Made by a program: the position numbers and the translations under genes
Assembly (NCBI RefSeq): GCF_000379965.1
Contig: NZ_KB904327.1
Span: forward strand, 248,001 to 312,000
Origin: Hoylesella nanceiensis DSM 19126 = JCM 15639
GTDB lineage: Bacteria; Bacteroidota; Bacteroidia; Bacteroidales; Bacteroidaceae
Direction of reading: 5' to 3'
DNA: 64,000 nt
Shown: positions 26,685 to 36,529 of the stretch, one piece after another
How the letters are laid out: every line of letters starts with the position of its first letter
How positions within the stretch are numbered: position 1 is the stretch's first letter
Notes under the pieces: model-generated
Databases searched by the model: none
What the model was told of the DNA's origin: nothing
Seen by the model: the letters and a program-made list of their open reading frames with translations, nothing else

Positions 26685-28148
26685 ATGAAACAAACCAAAA
26701 TAGTTTGCTCGATTAGTGACTTTCGTTGTGATGAAGACTTTCTAAGAAAGCTCTTTTTTGCAGGAATGAATGTCGTTCGAATGAACACCGCACACGCACC
26801 CGCTGAAGGTATTAAAAAGATTATAAAGAATGTTCGTGCTGTTTCTCCACATATTGCTTTATTGATAGATACTAAAGGTCCTGAAATTAGAACAACATCT
26901 GTAGATGAACCAATTCAATATCATATTGGTGAGAAAGTGAACATCTATGGTTGTCCTGATAAACTTACTACACACGACCATATTAATGTTTCTTACACAG
27001 AAATCGTAAGAGACGTGAAAGTAGGAGATCATATCTTGTTTGATGATGGTGCATTGGATATGTTAGTAACAGGTAAAGAAAACGACCATCTTCTTGTTGA
27101 AGTACAAAACGAAGGCGTTTTAGGTGCTCGTAAGAGTGTGAATATTCCTGGAGAACATATCGACCTTCCTGCATTAACAGAACGTGACAAAGAAAACATT
27201 CTTCTTGCTATTGAACAAGATATTGATTTCATTGCTCACTCATTTGTACGCTCGGCAGCTGACGTTAAAGCTGTTCAAGATATCTTAGATGAACACGGAA
27301 GTGATATTAAAATTATCTCAAAGATTGAAAACCAAGAAGGAGTTGATAACATAGATGAGATTATTGACGCTTCGTATGGTATAATGATTGCTCGTGGTGA
27401 CTTAGGTATTGAGGTGCCAATTGAATGTATTCCAGGTATTCAACGCTCTATTATACACAAATGTGTGTTGAAGAAGAAACCTGTAATTGTTGCGACTCAA
27501 ATGTTGCACACTATGATTAATAACCCAAGACCAACACGTGCAGAGGTTACCGACATTGCAAATGCTATCTATTATCGTACTGATGCTTTGATGCTTAGTG
27601 GTGAAACTGCTTCAGGAAAGTACCCTGTTGAAGCTGTAAAGACAATGGCTGCTATTGCTGAACAAGCTGAAAAAGATAAGATGAGAGAGCACGATATCGA
27701 TCCAGTTGCTGACGTAACAGATCAAAGAGAGTTCCTTGCCCGTGCTGCAATTGAGGCAACTCAGCACTTAGGTGTTAAGGGAATTATCACTGATAGTGAA
27801 ACAGGACAGACCGCAAGAGCACTTGCTTCATTTAGAGGACCTACTCCTGTACTTGCTATTTGCTACAAAGAAAAGACTCAACGTTTATTAAATTTGAGTT
27901 ATGGAGTTATTCCTGTTTATCAAAAAGAACATGTTTCTTCACAGCATACTTTCATTGCTGCGCTCAGAATGTTAATACAAAAGCACTACTTAGAGCTTGA
28001 TGATAAGATTGCATATCTTAGCGGTTCGCTTGGAGCTGGTAGCGGAACAAGTATATTAGAGCTAAATAAAGTACGCTCAGTGTTTGATAGAAACTATACA
28101 TTTCACTTGCCAGATCAATTCCAAGACTCAAAAAATAACAAAGAATAA
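26685..28148 (+). CDS. pyk: Pyruvate kinase
   Basis: Last step of glycolysis: phosphoenolpyruvate plus ADP to pyruvate plus ATP. The 487-residue product starts at the ATG at 26685 because the -7 box TAGATTTG (26635-26642) predicts transcription from about 26648; the in-frame codons upstream are not used. Motifs: KIVCSISD at the N-terminus, AGMNVVRMNTAHA (about 24), the K/E active-site stretch IKIISKIENQEGVDNIDEII (about 207), MIARGDLGIEVP and ATQMLHTMINNPRPTRAEVTDIANAI. The C-terminal allosteric domain is complete. It ends at a bidirectional terminator shared with recA. Confidence 0.96.
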   Translation: MKQTKIVCSISDFRCDEDFLRKLFFAGMNVVRMNTAHAPAEGIKKIIKNVRAVSPHIALLIDTKGPEIRTTSVDEPIQYHIGEKVNIYGCPDKLTTHDHINVSYTEIVRDVKVGDHILFDDGALDMLVTGKENDHLLVEVQNEGVLGARKSVNIPGEHIDLPALTERDKENILLAIEQDIDFIAHSFVRSAADVKAVQDILDEHGSDIKIISKIENQEGVDNIDEIIDASYGIMIARGDLGIEVPIECIPGIQRSIIHKCVLKKKPVIVATQMLHTMINNPRPTRAEVTDIANAIYYRTDALMLSGETASGKYPVEAVKTMAAIAEQAEKDKMREHDIDPVADVTDQREFLARAAIEATQHLGVKGIITDSETGQTARALASFRGPTPVLAICYKEKTQRLLNLSYGVIPVYQKEHVSSQHTFIAALRMLIQKHYLELDDKIAYLSGSLGAGSGTSILELNKVRSVFDRNYTFHLPDQFQDSKNNKE

Positions 28149-28204
28149 ATAGGTAATAAAAACCTATTTATTCAATAGATTGAAAAATAAGTGTACAAAA
28201 TAAG

Positions 28205-28239
28205 AAAGCGATGACATTATAATAACGTCATCGCTTTTT
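28205..28239. terminator. Bidirectional terminator between pyk and recA
   Basis: An 11-bp perfect stem, AAAGCGATGAC (28205-28215) and GTCATCGCTTT (28227-28237), with T runs on the plus strand, between convergent genes. Confidence 0.85.
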
Positions 28240-28261
28240 GTTGTTTTGTAGCAACTTGTTT

Positions 28262-29293
28262 TTATTTCTTTTCGTTGCGAATGGCTTCTTTGATTAAATC
28301 TTCAATCTCTTCGCATAATTCGGGATTGTCTTTCAATAGCTTTTTCGCAGCATCTCTTCCTTGACCGAGTTTAGATTCTTTATAAGAGAACCATGAACCG
28401 CTCTTTGTTATGATGTTATGTTCAACGCCAAGATCGATGATTTCACCTATTTTAGAGATACCTTCGCCATACATAATATCAAATTCTGCCTTCTTAAATG
28501 GCGGAGCTACCTTGTTTTTAACCACCTTTACACGTGTTTCATTACCGATAGGTTCATCTCCATCCTTTATTGCTGTACCACGTCTAATATCTAAACGCAC
28601 GCTAGAATAGAACTTCAAAGCGTTTCCACCCGTTGTTGTTTCAGATGGACCGTATGTTACTCCAATCTTATCACGTAGCTGATTGATGAAGATACATGTT
28701 GTATTTGTTTTGTTGATGGTGCTTGTTAGCTTTCTAAGAGCTTGGCTCATAAGGCGTGCTTGCAATCCAACATTGTTGTCACCCATATCTCCATCGAGTT
28801 CTTTCTTAGGTGTAAGAGCTGCAACTGAGTCGATAACTACAATGTCAACAGCAGAAGAACGAATCAATTGATCTGCAATTTCAAGAGCTTGTTCACCTGT
28901 GTCTGGTTGCGAGATCCATAGCTCATTGATATTAACTCCAAGCTTTTCAGCGTAAAAACGATCGAAAGCATGTTCCGCATCGATAAATGCTGCAACGCCA
29001 CCAGCCTTTTGTGCTTCTGCAATAGCATGTATAGCAAGAGTTGTTTTACCTGAAGATTCAGGGCCATAGATTTCTATAATACGTCCTTTGGGGTAGCCTC
29101 CGACACCTAAAGCGAGGTCAAGTCCAATACTACCTGTAGGGATTACATCGATATTCTCAATGTTGTCATCTCCCATACGCATAATAGCACCTCGTCCAAA
29201 GTCTTTCTCTATCTTTGCCATTGCGGCTTGTAGAGCTTTTAGTTTATTTTCTTGTAAACCCTCTTGTGGGCTCTTTTCTTTTTCTTTAGCCAT
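28262..29293 (-). CDS. recA: Recombinase A
   Basis: DNA strand-exchange ATPase for homologous recombination and SOS co-protease. The 343-residue protein has the full family pattern: Walker [15 protein letters not shown] (about 74), [20 protein letters not shown] with Walker B (about 150-170), [31 protein letters not shown] with L1/L2 loops and [19 protein letters not shown]. It lies 100 bases downstream of the carboxynorspermidine synthase-type gene on the same strand. No LexA-type box was recognised in front of it. Confidence 0.98.
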   Translation of the reverse strand: MAKEKEKSPQEGLQENKLKALQAAMAKIEKDFGRGAIMRMGDDNIENIDVIPTGSIGLDLALGVGGYPKGRIIEIYGPESSGKTTLAIHAIAEAQKAGGVAAFIDAEHAFDRFYAEKLGVNINELWISQPDTGEQALEIADQLIRSSAVDIVVIDSVAALTPKKELDGDMGDNNVGLQARLMSQALRKLTSTINKTNTTCIFINQLRDKIGVTYGPSETTTGGNALKFYSSVRLDIRRGTAIKDGDEPIGNETRVKVVKNKVAPPFKKAEFDIMYGEGISKIGEIIDLGVEHNIITKSGSWFSYKESKLGQGRDAAKKLLKDNPELCEEIEDLIKEAIRNEKK

Positions 29294-29393
29294 GTTTGTT
29301 TTTCTAACTAGTTTAAAGTTTATAATTTATAATGAAATAAACAACCTCACAAAGAGGTGTGTTTATCTCATTAATATATTGTGGTTTAGATTC

Positions 29394-30587
29394 TTATAAC
29401 TCAAGATCTCCGTTAAATACTTCATGCCATGGGAGTCCTTGTTTGTTGAGTTCTTCCATGAATGGATCTGGATCAAACTCCTCAACATTCCACACACCAG
29501 GTCTTTTCCATAAGCCTTTGAAGAACATCATGGCTCCAATCATAGCAGGAACTCCTGTTGTATAGCTAACTCCTTGCATACCCGTTTCATTATAAGCGTC
29601 TTGGTGTTTGCAGTTGTTATATACATAATAAGTAAGTTCTTTACCATCTTTAATACCACGAATTCTACAACCAATACTTGTTTCTCCTTCGTAGTTCTCA
29701 CCTAAGTCTTGTGGGTTAGGTAATACAGCCTTCAAGAATTGCAATGGAACAATTTGCTGACCGTTATAATCAATGGGCACAATACTTGCCATACCGATAT
29801 TCTCTATCACTCTAAGGTGATTGATATATTGTTCTCCGAAGGTCATCCAGAAGCGAGCTTGCTTAATAGTTGGATAGTTCTTTACCAAGCTTTCGAGTTC
29901 TTCATGATGAAGAAGATAACTCTCTCTAGGACCAATATTAGGATAAGTTAGTGGCTGGTGGATTTCCAATGGTTCAGTTTCAATCCATTGACCATCTTTA
30001 TAATAAAGTCCTTTTTGAGTGATTTCACGAATATTTATCTCAGGGTTAAAGTTGGTGGCAAATGCTTTATGGTGATTACCTGCATTGCAATCAACAATAT
30101 CTAGATAGTGAATTTCATCGAAATAATGCTTAGCAGCGTACGCTGTAAAGATACCAGATACACCTGGATCAAAGCCACATCCAAGGATAGCAGTTAAGCC
30201 TGCGTCTTCAAAACGCTTCTTATATGCCCACTGCCAGCTATACTCAAAGTGTGCTTCATCTTTGGGTTCATAGTTCGCAGTGTCCAAATAATTAACCCCA
30301 CATGCTAGACATGCCTCCATAATTGTTAAGTCTTGATAGGGGAGAGCCAAGTTTATTACGAGTTCAGGTTTGTAACTATTGAATAGTTCTTTTAGCTGTT
30401 CAACATCATCAGCATCAACTTGTGCTGTCTTAATGTTTGGGTTTCCTATTGCTTTTACAATTTGATCACATTTTTCTTTGCGACGAGAGGCGATCATAAA
30501 TTCAGTAAAAACATCGGCATTTTGTGCGATTTTGAATGCAGCAACAGTAGCAACACCACCTGCACCAATCATTAATACTTTTCCCAT
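29394..30587 (-). CDS. Saccharopine dehydrogenase family; probable carboxynorspermidine synthase
   Basis: A 397-residue Rossmann protein (VLMIGAGGVATVAAFKIAQN at the N-terminus). The central catalytic domain contains CGVNYLDTANYEPKD and GCGFDPGVSGIFTAYA, and the C-terminal stretch is TGMQGVSYTTGVPAMIGAMMF. This full-length pattern is that of carboxy(nor)spermidine dehydrogenase, which condenses putrescine or diaminopropane with aspartate semialdehyde in the alternative spermidine route of Bacteroidetes. The decarboxylase partner (nspC) is not in the window. It follows the 30626-31231 gene by 38 bases. Lysine-pathway saccharopine dehydrogenase is the alternative, judged unlikely. Confidence 0.85.
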   Translation of the reverse strand: MGKVLMIGAGGVATVAAFKIAQNADVFTEFMIASRRKEKCDQIVKAIGNPNIKTAQVDADDVEQLKELFNSYKPELVINLALPYQDLTIMEACLACGVNYLDTANYEPKDEAHFEYSWQWAYKKRFEDAGLTAILGCGFDPGVSGIFTAYAAKHYFDEIHYLDIVDCNAGNHHKAFATNFNPEINIREITQKGLYYKDGQWIETEPLEIHQPLTYPNIGPRESYLLHHEELESLVKNYPTIKQARFWMTFGEQYINHLRVIENIGMASIVPIDYNGQQIVPLQFLKAVLPNPQDLGENYEGETSIGCRIRGIKDGKELTYYVYNNCKHQDAYNETGMQGVSYTTGVPAMIGAMMFFKGLWKRPGVWNVEEFDPDPFMEELNKQGLPWHEVFNGDLEL

Positions 30588-30625
30588 ATTTGTTATATTG
30601 TTATTATTTTGTTTATTTCTTGATA

Positions 30626-31231
30626 CTAATCTTTTAACTCTGAGCCTTTAATTCCGAGTGCACTCATTAGCGAATAACCAAGAATCTCTTGTTTAAAGTT
30701 ACCGCCTGGCATTGGTTGCATAGCAAAAAGAGTGATTTTTTTGTTCTCGTCATCAACTCTGTTAAGTGTCATTCTTAAGTCATTCCACAACGCTTCTTTT
30801 TCGTGATTAGGAATAATCATTACTCGTTTAACGTTGGCATGATTGCATATTGTTGATGTTATATCTGTAAAGAGAGCATCTTTCTCAACGATTTCTTCAT
30901 AAGGAAACGAAGAAATAACGAATTCTCCAAGATGATCTTTAAATGCTTTTTGGTTGAGTTCTTCTTCGAAATTAGAGGGAGTAAAGTTATTTAATTGCTT
31001 TGAATTTTTATCGTGCAGCAGAATCACTTGAATGTTATTTTCTCCTTCTCTTATTCCTCCATCTAATGCAATACAATCTAACCAATGAGCAAAATCTGCC
31101 TTAGGAATACGACGTTCAAGCATTCTTTCGAAGTTTACGGTAAGGTGAAAGGCTGTATTATCAATACATTCAGCATCGATAATGATAACATTTTCACTCC
31201 AACTTTCTGTATTTAAAAGATTATTTTCCAT
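30626..31231 (-). CDS. Conserved hypothetical protein (possibly DUF6621)
   Basis: A 201-residue cytoplasmic protein with no signal peptide or membrane segment. Visible features are an NVIIIDAECIDNTAFHLTVNFERMLERRI start, a DGGIREGENNIQVILLHD strand and MQPMPGGNFKQEILGYSLMSALGIKGSEL at the C-terminus. It resembles a hypothetical family common in Prevotella and Bacteroides (I think DUF6621, not certain). It is the first gene of a probable transcript with the spermidine gene and recA. The -7 box TATCTTTG ends 6 bases before the start, so the mRNA is probably leaderless. Confidence 0.7.
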   Translation of the reverse strand: MENNLLNTESWSENVIIIDAECIDNTAFHLTVNFERMLERRIPKADFAHWLDCIALDGGIREGENNIQVILLHDKNSKQLNNFTPSNFEEELNQKAFKDHLGEFVISSFPYEEIVEKDALFTDITSTICNHANVKRVMIIPNHEKEALWNDLRMTLNRVDDENKKITLFAMQPMPGGNFKQEILGYSLMSALGIKGSELKD

Positions 31232-31236
31232 TAATG

Positions 31237-31244
31237 CAAAGATA
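31237..31244 (-). promoter_or_regulatory. -7 box TATCTTTG with adjacent start codon
   Basis: Minus-strand box; its last G (31237) is 6 bases from the A of the ATG at 31231. This predicts a leaderless transcript for the hypothetical gene heading towards recA. Confidence 0.6.
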
Positions 31245-31309
31245 ATAAAAAAAGATCATATGACACCTTATTATGTTTATTGTTTTTACTTATTAAATTA
31301 TTCGTTTAT

Positions 31310-31397
31310 AAAAGCAATGAAATTAGGGCGTAAAAACAATGTAATTAGAAGATAAAAGCATTGCTTTTAAGGAGTAAAAGTGATGCAGTTAGAATGG
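31310..31397 (+). repeat. 22-bp tandem array D (4 units)
   Basis: Units start at 31310, 31332, 31354 and 31376: AAAAGCAATG-AAA-TTA-GGGCGT, AAAAACAATG-TAA-TTA-GAAGAT, AAAAGCATTG-CTT-TTA-AGGAGT and AAAAGTGATG-CAG-TTA-GAATGG. This array shows the conserved core and the TTA most cleanly. Both flanking genes are on the minus strand, yet the units read on the plus strand like the other five arrays. Confidence 0.85.
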
Positions 31398-31414
31398 GAG
31401 AAAAATGGAGGAAT

Positions 31415-31464
31415 AGAAAAAGAGTATTATTGCTGTTTTGTAAATACATTGCAATAATACTCTT
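31415..31464 (-). terminator. Terminator of ygiQ
   Basis: A perfect 14-bp stem (AAGAGTATTATTGC at 31420-31433 with GCAATAATACTCTT at 31451-31464); on the minus strand it ends in CTTTTTC. It separates ygiQ from array D. Confidence 0.85.
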
Positions 31465-31548
31465 ATTAAAACTTTAATGTAAGTCTTATAAGTAATTCGA
31501 TATAAGTTATTTAAACTTATCTCGTATAAAGATCTTTTATTCTTGTTA

Positions 31549-33507
31549 TCAATTCCTTTTTCTTCTTCCTTCTTTTTTGTTGTTTTTAGGAGCGAAGTTG
31601 GGATTATATGACTTCTTTTCGTTTGGTTTATTCTTGTGTTCAGAACTCTTTCTAGGATTGTTAAACTTTGGAGCTGGAGTCTTATCGAAAAGTTGTTGAA
31701 TGAGGTCTGCACGACCAATCTTTCTTAATTCCTGTTCGATACCTCTTCGCTCTTCAGGTTTATACCAGAAGAAGAATTGTCTTTGTGCTAATTTTTCTTT
31801 TGGAGTTTTAGCACTATAGATAGGCTCTAAAGTATAAGGATGATAGCCCGTGTACCACGCTTCGGTACTTACTGTCATTGGAGTAGGGGTAAAGTCTTGT
31901 ATTTGTTCTAGCTTAAAGTCTAGATTTTTAGTCTTTACTGCCAAGTCTGCCATATCTTCCGGTTTGCAACCTGGGTGACTACTAATGAAATAAGGAATGA
32001 TTTGTTGTTTTAAATTCTCTTCTCTATTAATTCTATCGAATATCTTTTTAAATTCATAGAATTGCTCAAAAGAGGGCTTTCTCATTAGTCCTAACACATC
32101 ATCACTCGTATGTTCGGGAGCAACCTTCAAACGACCACTAACGTGTTTGGTGATAAGTTCGTGTATATACTCTTTTGCTGCAGCGTTAGTTTTATCATCT
32201 TTGCTCTTATGAAGCAATAAATCGTATCTTACACCACTACCAATAAAGCTCTTCTTTAAGCCTGGTAGGGCATCAACCGCACGATAAATCTCTAATATTT
32301 TAGTGTGGTCGGTATTTAAATTAGGACAAATCTTAGGACTGATACACGAAGGACGTTTGCACTTTTCGCATACATTTAGGTTTTTACCTGCCATTCCATA
32401 CATATTAGCAGATGGTCCTCCTAGGTCTGAAAGATATCCTTTAAAGTCGGGCATACTTATTATTTGCTTCACCTCTTTAATGATACTTTCTTTTGAGCGA
32501 CAAGTAACAAATTTGCCTTGGTGAGCAGATATGGTACAAAAAGAGCAGCCTCCAAAACAACCTTGATGAATGTTTACCGAGAATTTGATCATCTCGTAGG
32601 CAGGAATACGTTTGTTTTTGTATTTAGGATGGGGCAAACGTGTATAAGGAAGGTCGAACATTGCATCGAGCTCAGCAGTGGTCATAGTTGGGAAAGGTGG
32701 GTTAACAACCGTATATTTTCCGTCTACCTCTTGCAGAAGTCGTTGTGCGTGCATCTTGTTAGACTCTTCTTCTATATACTTAAAGTTCTCTGCATGCGCT
32801 TTTTTATTTTGCAAACATTCTTCGTAACTATGCAAAATAATATCTTTATCTGTTATTCCTCCTTGTATATTATCTTTGCTTGAAAGATATACTGTTTGTG
32901 GAATTTCGGTAATTTTTTTGATGTTTCGACCTTGTTCTATGGCCTCAGCAAGAGCAAGAATAGATTTAGCTCCAACGCCATATAATAACATGTCTGCTCC
33001 AGAATCGCACAAAATAGATTTTCTAAGCTTGTTTTGCCAATAATCAAAGTGGGTTAAACGGCGCAGAGAAGCTTCGATTCCACCAATTACAACAGGAACA
33101 TCAGGGAATAGTTTCTTTAATATTTGTGTGTAAACAATTGAAGGATAATCGGGTCTGCAATCGTGTCGTCCATCGGGACTGTATGCATCTTCAGATCTAA
33201 GTCGTTTGTTTGCAGTGTATTTATTCACCATAGAATCCATGTTTCCAGGCGAAACTGCAAAAAAAAGGCGTGGTTTTCCAAGCTTTTTAAAATCACGAAA
33301 ATCCCCATGCCAATCTGGTTGTGGAACAATTGCGATGCGATATCCAGCCGCTTCTATTGAGCGTCCGATAACAGCAGGACCAAAAGAAGGGTGGTCTATG
33401 TATGCATCTCCAGTGAAGAGAATAATATCTAATTCGTCCCAACCACGTAAAGTACATTCTTTCTTTGTTGTGGGTAGGAAGTCAGTAAGTAAGTATTTGC
33501 TTTCCAA
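31549..33507 (-). CDS. ygiQ: YgiQ family radical SAM protein
   Basis: A 652-residue radical SAM enzyme of unknown substrate. N-terminal YgiQ domain (LTDFLPTTKKECTLRGWDELDIILFTGDAYIDHPSFG at about 7-42, in two conserved runs), the radical SAM cluster motif CFGGCSFCTISAHQGKFV (three cysteines, near 316) and DLGGPSANMYGM. A further cysteine set CEKCKRPSC follows. The C-terminal 60 residues are a lysine/asparagine-rich basic tail. The start codon is TTG: no in-frame ATG exists between an upstream stop and the conserved N-terminus. Confidence 0.93.
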   Translation of the reverse strand: MESKYLLTDFLPTTKKECTLRGWDELDIILFTGDAYIDHPSFGPAVIGRSIEAAGYRIAIVPQPDWHGDFRDFKKLGKPRLFFAVSPGNMDSMVNKYTANKRLRSEDAYSPDGRHDCRPDYPSIVYTQILKKLFPDVPVVIGGIEASLRRLTHFDYWQNKLRKSILCDSGADMLLYGVGAKSILALAEAIEQGRNIKKITEIPQTVYLSSKDNIQGGITDKDIILHSYEECLQNKKAHAENFKYIEEESNKMHAQRLLQEVDGKYTVVNPPFPTMTTAELDAMFDLPYTRLPHPKYKNKRIPAYEMIKFSVNIHQGCFGGCSFCTISAHQGKFVTCRSKESIIKEVKQIISMPDFKGYLSDLGGPSANMYGMAGKNLNVCEKCKRPSCISPKICPNLNTDHTKILEIYRAVDALPGLKKSFIGSGVRYDLLLHKSKDDKTNAAAKEYIHELITKHVSGRLKVAPEHTSDDVLGLMRKPSFEQFYEFKKIFDRINREENLKQQIIPYFISSHPGCKPEDMADLAVKTKNLDFKLEQIQDFTPTPMTVSTEAWYTGYHPYTLEPIYSAKTPKEKLAQRQFFFWYKPEERRGIEQELRKIGRADLIQQLFDKTPAPKFNNPRKSSEHKNKPNEKKSYNPNFAPKNNKKEGRRKRN

Positions 33508-33621
33508 AACTATTCTATCGAAATTTGAACTCTAAGTAACTAATGTGTATAACAAATGATTTCACCTATTTATTAATAGGGAACAAGTCGCATTTGCTAT
33601 GATTTTAATGCTAAATTATTT

Positions 33622-33912
33622 CTATGTTTCTTGAATATATAGTAATATAAGCTGATGAAGTCCAAAGGCTTTCATATACTTATGATATATTACATCAAGA
33701 CAAAGGTCTAACAACTCTTTGCTTGTATTCTCTTCATTTCCTAAAAGAGAACGAATATTGAGTCGTAATTTATCTAATAAATCCTCATCGATAATTCCAT
33801 TACTATCAACAAGGTTGCGAAACAATGAATATTTTTGTATTGTTTTGAGGTGCTCGTCGCTTACCTCAATAAACTTACTTCCACTTGAATTAGCTTGTAT
33901 TTTATGAATCAT
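33622..33912 (-). CDS. Small hypothetical protein (96 aa)
   Basis: Unrecognised. A 96-residue, mostly helical, soluble protein (IQANSSGSKFIEVSDEHLKT, then DEDLLDKLRLNIRSLLGNEEN and LDLCLDVIYHKYMKAFGLHQ). It starts 11 bases after the stop of the large amidase-like gene on the same strand, so it is probably the last gene of a four-gene envelope operon (37369 down to 33622). No signal peptide or membrane helix. The 33508-33621 gap before ygiQ shows no obvious feature. Confidence 0.6.
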   Translation of the reverse strand: MIHKIQANSSGSKFIEVSDEHLKTIQKYSLFRNLVDSNGIIDEDLLDKLRLNIRSLLGNEENTSKELLDLCLDVIYHKYMKAFGLHQLILLYIQET

Positions 33913-33923
33913 AATTATTTTTG

Positions 33924-36524
33924 TTAGGGCGTTAATAAATAATTAAGAATACCTCTCATAAGTTTATTACGTGCTTCTTTATTAATGATACATTCGAATG
34001 GAAACCCCATAGTAAAGCAAGAATAGTCTGAACCCTTATAAGCTACAGCAGAACTTGTTTGATCTGCGTATTGCATTGCGCAGATTGCAGATGATGTAGG
34101 GTGAATAATATCAGTCTTAGGAGCAGCGTAATGTGTGTCGTTATAATAACTATATAAATTGAGATTTAATCCTAATCCTGCTATAGATGAGTTGTTTGTG
34201 CAACTATCTGTAGGACTATAATTAATCTTTAATACGTTTTCTAAGAATTGTTTGTCGCTAAATGATTTCATATCCGATGCAACATAAGCACCGCTAACAA
34301 TAAGAGAACCACCTTTTTGAGTGTATTGTTGCAAGAGTCTTTGCATGTCGGGAGTAAACGTTTTATAGTACTTCAAACTATTGGTTGTACTCTTTTCAAG
34401 CCCAAGAATCAAGTCAATACATTTATATTTATCGAGATTAAGCTTTCTTGTGAGTGCAGCTTCACTCGAACTGCTTACAATATTATATTTATGTGCAGTG
34501 GCAATAGCTTCTGTATGTTCGACAGTATAGTTAAATGTGTTTCCCATTATCACTTTTCCTGCGAGTGATTCATCAGAGAAACCTAAACCATCAGGACCCT
34601 CAATACCTGCATTATACTTAGAGAATACCTGCTGATAGCCATTCCAACCTAAGGTTTTGCCATACGAAACACCAATATCTTCTCTTAAATCAAATCCTTG
34701 TTCGTCTTCATTATTGATGACTGCAGGACCTGATAAACGATTGAATCCATTTACTATCAATACAGTTTCTGTAGCTTGTGGTTGATAATAAGCTGACAAT
34801 ACCTCTGTTGGGAAACTCTCACCACCACTGTTACAAGCTGTGATATAAAAGTTATATTGCACATCTGGTTCGAGTTCCATAGTGTAATGGTTAGACTTTA
34901 TATTTGTTCCATTATCAAATCCACTTGTTCCTGTAGCCATATATACATTAAAAGAGGTAGCATTTGAGGTGGATTCGCTATGGTCTGGAGTTGCTTCCCA
35001 CGATAATTCGACTTTTGATTTGTCTTTAAACTCAATTTTAAAGCACTTTGGTGCCAAAGGAGCAACGACGTAATCTTCTCCATGTTGATTGGCAACGTAC
35101 TTTAATAATGTCTTATATAAAGAACGAGCAAAGGTGAATTTAAAGTTGGGATCTTGTCCTAATAACATGTCGGGGAAATTCTGATGCGACATGGTTTCAA
35201 TGATAGCCGATGGCACTTCGGGAATTCTTGTCTCAGAATAGTTGCGGTCCCAAAGGTGACGTTTAGCCCATTTCCCGTATTTTTGTTGAATATCTTTCAC
35301 CAGATTGTTAAGTACAGAAGAAGCTAAATCTTTAGAAGCGTATCTTGAAATACCTGAATTTAGTCTACCATCATTATAATTTGTTGTGTAAATAGCAAGC
35401 GAACCAACAAGCGAATTGAAATCTTTTGCATAGCCAGCATCGCTATGTACGGCCAAAGAAAGCTCTAAAGGAACTTTCAATCCTTTGATAGTTGGTACAT
35501 AAACAGAGCCTCCCGCTAGCCAGTTTACCATGTGAGAGCGACTATTTATGTCGTCTGCATAATCGTCTTCTCCACCTTTCCCACTATAAACAGAGTAGGG
35601 AGCACCCGACCATTGTGCAGTATATCGAGCACCTTCAACACAACGTGGCAATCCGCTTTTAATACCTCCACGATTGATATTGCCCATTCCTCCACCAAAA
35701 CGAATGGCATCTGAAGTTATAACACCTTTATGATGAGAGCGGTTTGTTACAACAACTCTGTTGAATGGGTTGCATCCTCTGTCAAAAGAAAAGGTGCCAA
35801 TATACACCCAAGTGCCTCCACCCATCTGTTGGTTTACTGTTATTTTTGTTTCAACACCTTTGTGATAAACGATGTATTCTGCATCATCTACACTTTTCTC
35901 TAATGTTGAATAGCTTACATAAACAGCATATTCACCTTCTTGAGGGATATTGGGTTGGTATGAGATACTTGAAAAATGTTTCCCTTTTGTGGTCTTAATC
36001 ATTCTTGAAGTACCGCCCATAAAAGGATTTACTCCATCATATAAATCTCCTTGAATATTGCTAAAACCATTGATTGGAGATGATTCCCAGGTTTTAGAGT
36101 TATTTACTTCTACATAATAGGGGTATTTATATTTGTCATCATTGTCAACGATTACTTCATTACATTGCCAGTCTCTTTCTCTTGGTGTAAAGACATTGGC
36201 CCCTGCTTTCTCAAGCATTGGAATAAGATAGGGTACAACTATAGTTTGAGTAAATAAGTCTTCAGTGGTTCCAAACATACTGGGACGTTGCCATCTCCAT
36301 GCTTGTTTTCTTGCATCATAAAACCTTCCGTGACTTGCCCACACTGCAATATGTCTGTTTTGAAGTCCTTTTGTAATATGATGAGGTTGTGAATTGTTCT
36401 TTACCCACGCATTATCTTTATAGTCAATATCCCCCCATGCGTTTTCCATCTCGTTGGAAGTTTGTCCAAAGAGATTAGAGTAGAAGAATAAAAATGAAAA
36501 TAAACAGATATAAATTTTGTTCAT
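33924..36524 (-). CDS. Secreted golvesin-domain protein, amidase/xanthan-lyase-like
   Basis: An 866-residue exported protein. Signal peptide (1-21, ending LFGQ). An N-terminal region is related to N-acetylmuramoyl-L-alanine amidases, with GLQNRHIAVWASHGR, SLAVHSDAGYAKDF and VPSAIIETMSHQNFPDML as candidate zinc/catalytic stretches. Between them lies a golvesin C-terminal-like domain (about 160-270, with YAVYVSYS and WVYIGTFSFDRGCNPFNRVVVTN). A fibronectin-type III domain (about 500-590) and a C-terminal Rossmann-like module (about 600-865) follow. Bacteroidetes homologues are often labelled xanthan lyase. Cutting of cell-wall peptide bonds is inferred. In an operon with an acyltransferase and two small genes. 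Confidence 0.72.
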   Translation of the reverse strand: MNKIYICLFSFLFFYSNLFGQTSNEMENAWGDIDYKDNAWVKNNSQPHHITKGLQNRHIAVWASHGRFYDARKQAWRWQRPSMFGTTEDLFTQTIVVPYLIPMLEKAGANVFTPRERDWQCNEVIVDNDDKYKYPYYVEVNNSKTWESSPINGFSNIQGDLYDGVNPFMGGTSRMIKTTKGKHFSSISYQPNIPQEGEYAVYVSYSTLEKSVDDAEYIVYHKGVETKITVNQQMGGGTWVYIGTFSFDRGCNPFNRVVVTNRSHHKGVITSDAIRFGGGMGNINRGGIKSGLPRCVEGARYTAQWSGAPYSVYSGKGGEDDYADDINSRSHMVNWLAGGSVYVPTIKGLKVPLELSLAVHSDAGYAKDFNSLVGSLAIYTTNYNDGRLNSGISRYASKDLASSVLNNLVKDIQQKYGKWAKRHLWDRNYSETRIPEVPSAIIETMSHQNFPDMLLGQDPNFKFTFARSLYKTLLKYVANQHGEDYVVAPLAPKCFKIEFKDKSKVELSWEATPDHSESTSNATSFNVYMATGTSGFDNGTNIKSNHYTMELEPDVQYNFYITACNSGGESFPTEVLSAYYQPQATETVLIVNGFNRLSGPAVINNEDEQGFDLREDIGVSYGKTLGWNGYQQVFSKYNAGIEGPDGLGFSDESLAGKVIMGNTFNYTVEHTEAIATAHKYNIVSSSSEAALTRKLNLDKYKCIDLILGLEKSTTNSLKYYKTFTPDMQRLLQQYTQKGGSLIVSGAYVASDMKSFSDKQFLENVLKINYSPTDSCTNNSSIAGLGLNLNLYSYYNDTHYAAPKTDIIHPTSSAICAMQYADQTSSAVAYKGSDYSCFTMGFPFECIINKEARNKLMRGILNYLLTP

Positions 36525-36529
36525 TATGG

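Noticed and set aside
31389-31718. 109-codon frame downstream of ygiQ
   Set aside because: It overlaps the terminator and the 3' end of ygiQ in another frame and reads as hydrophobic and lysine-rich noise.
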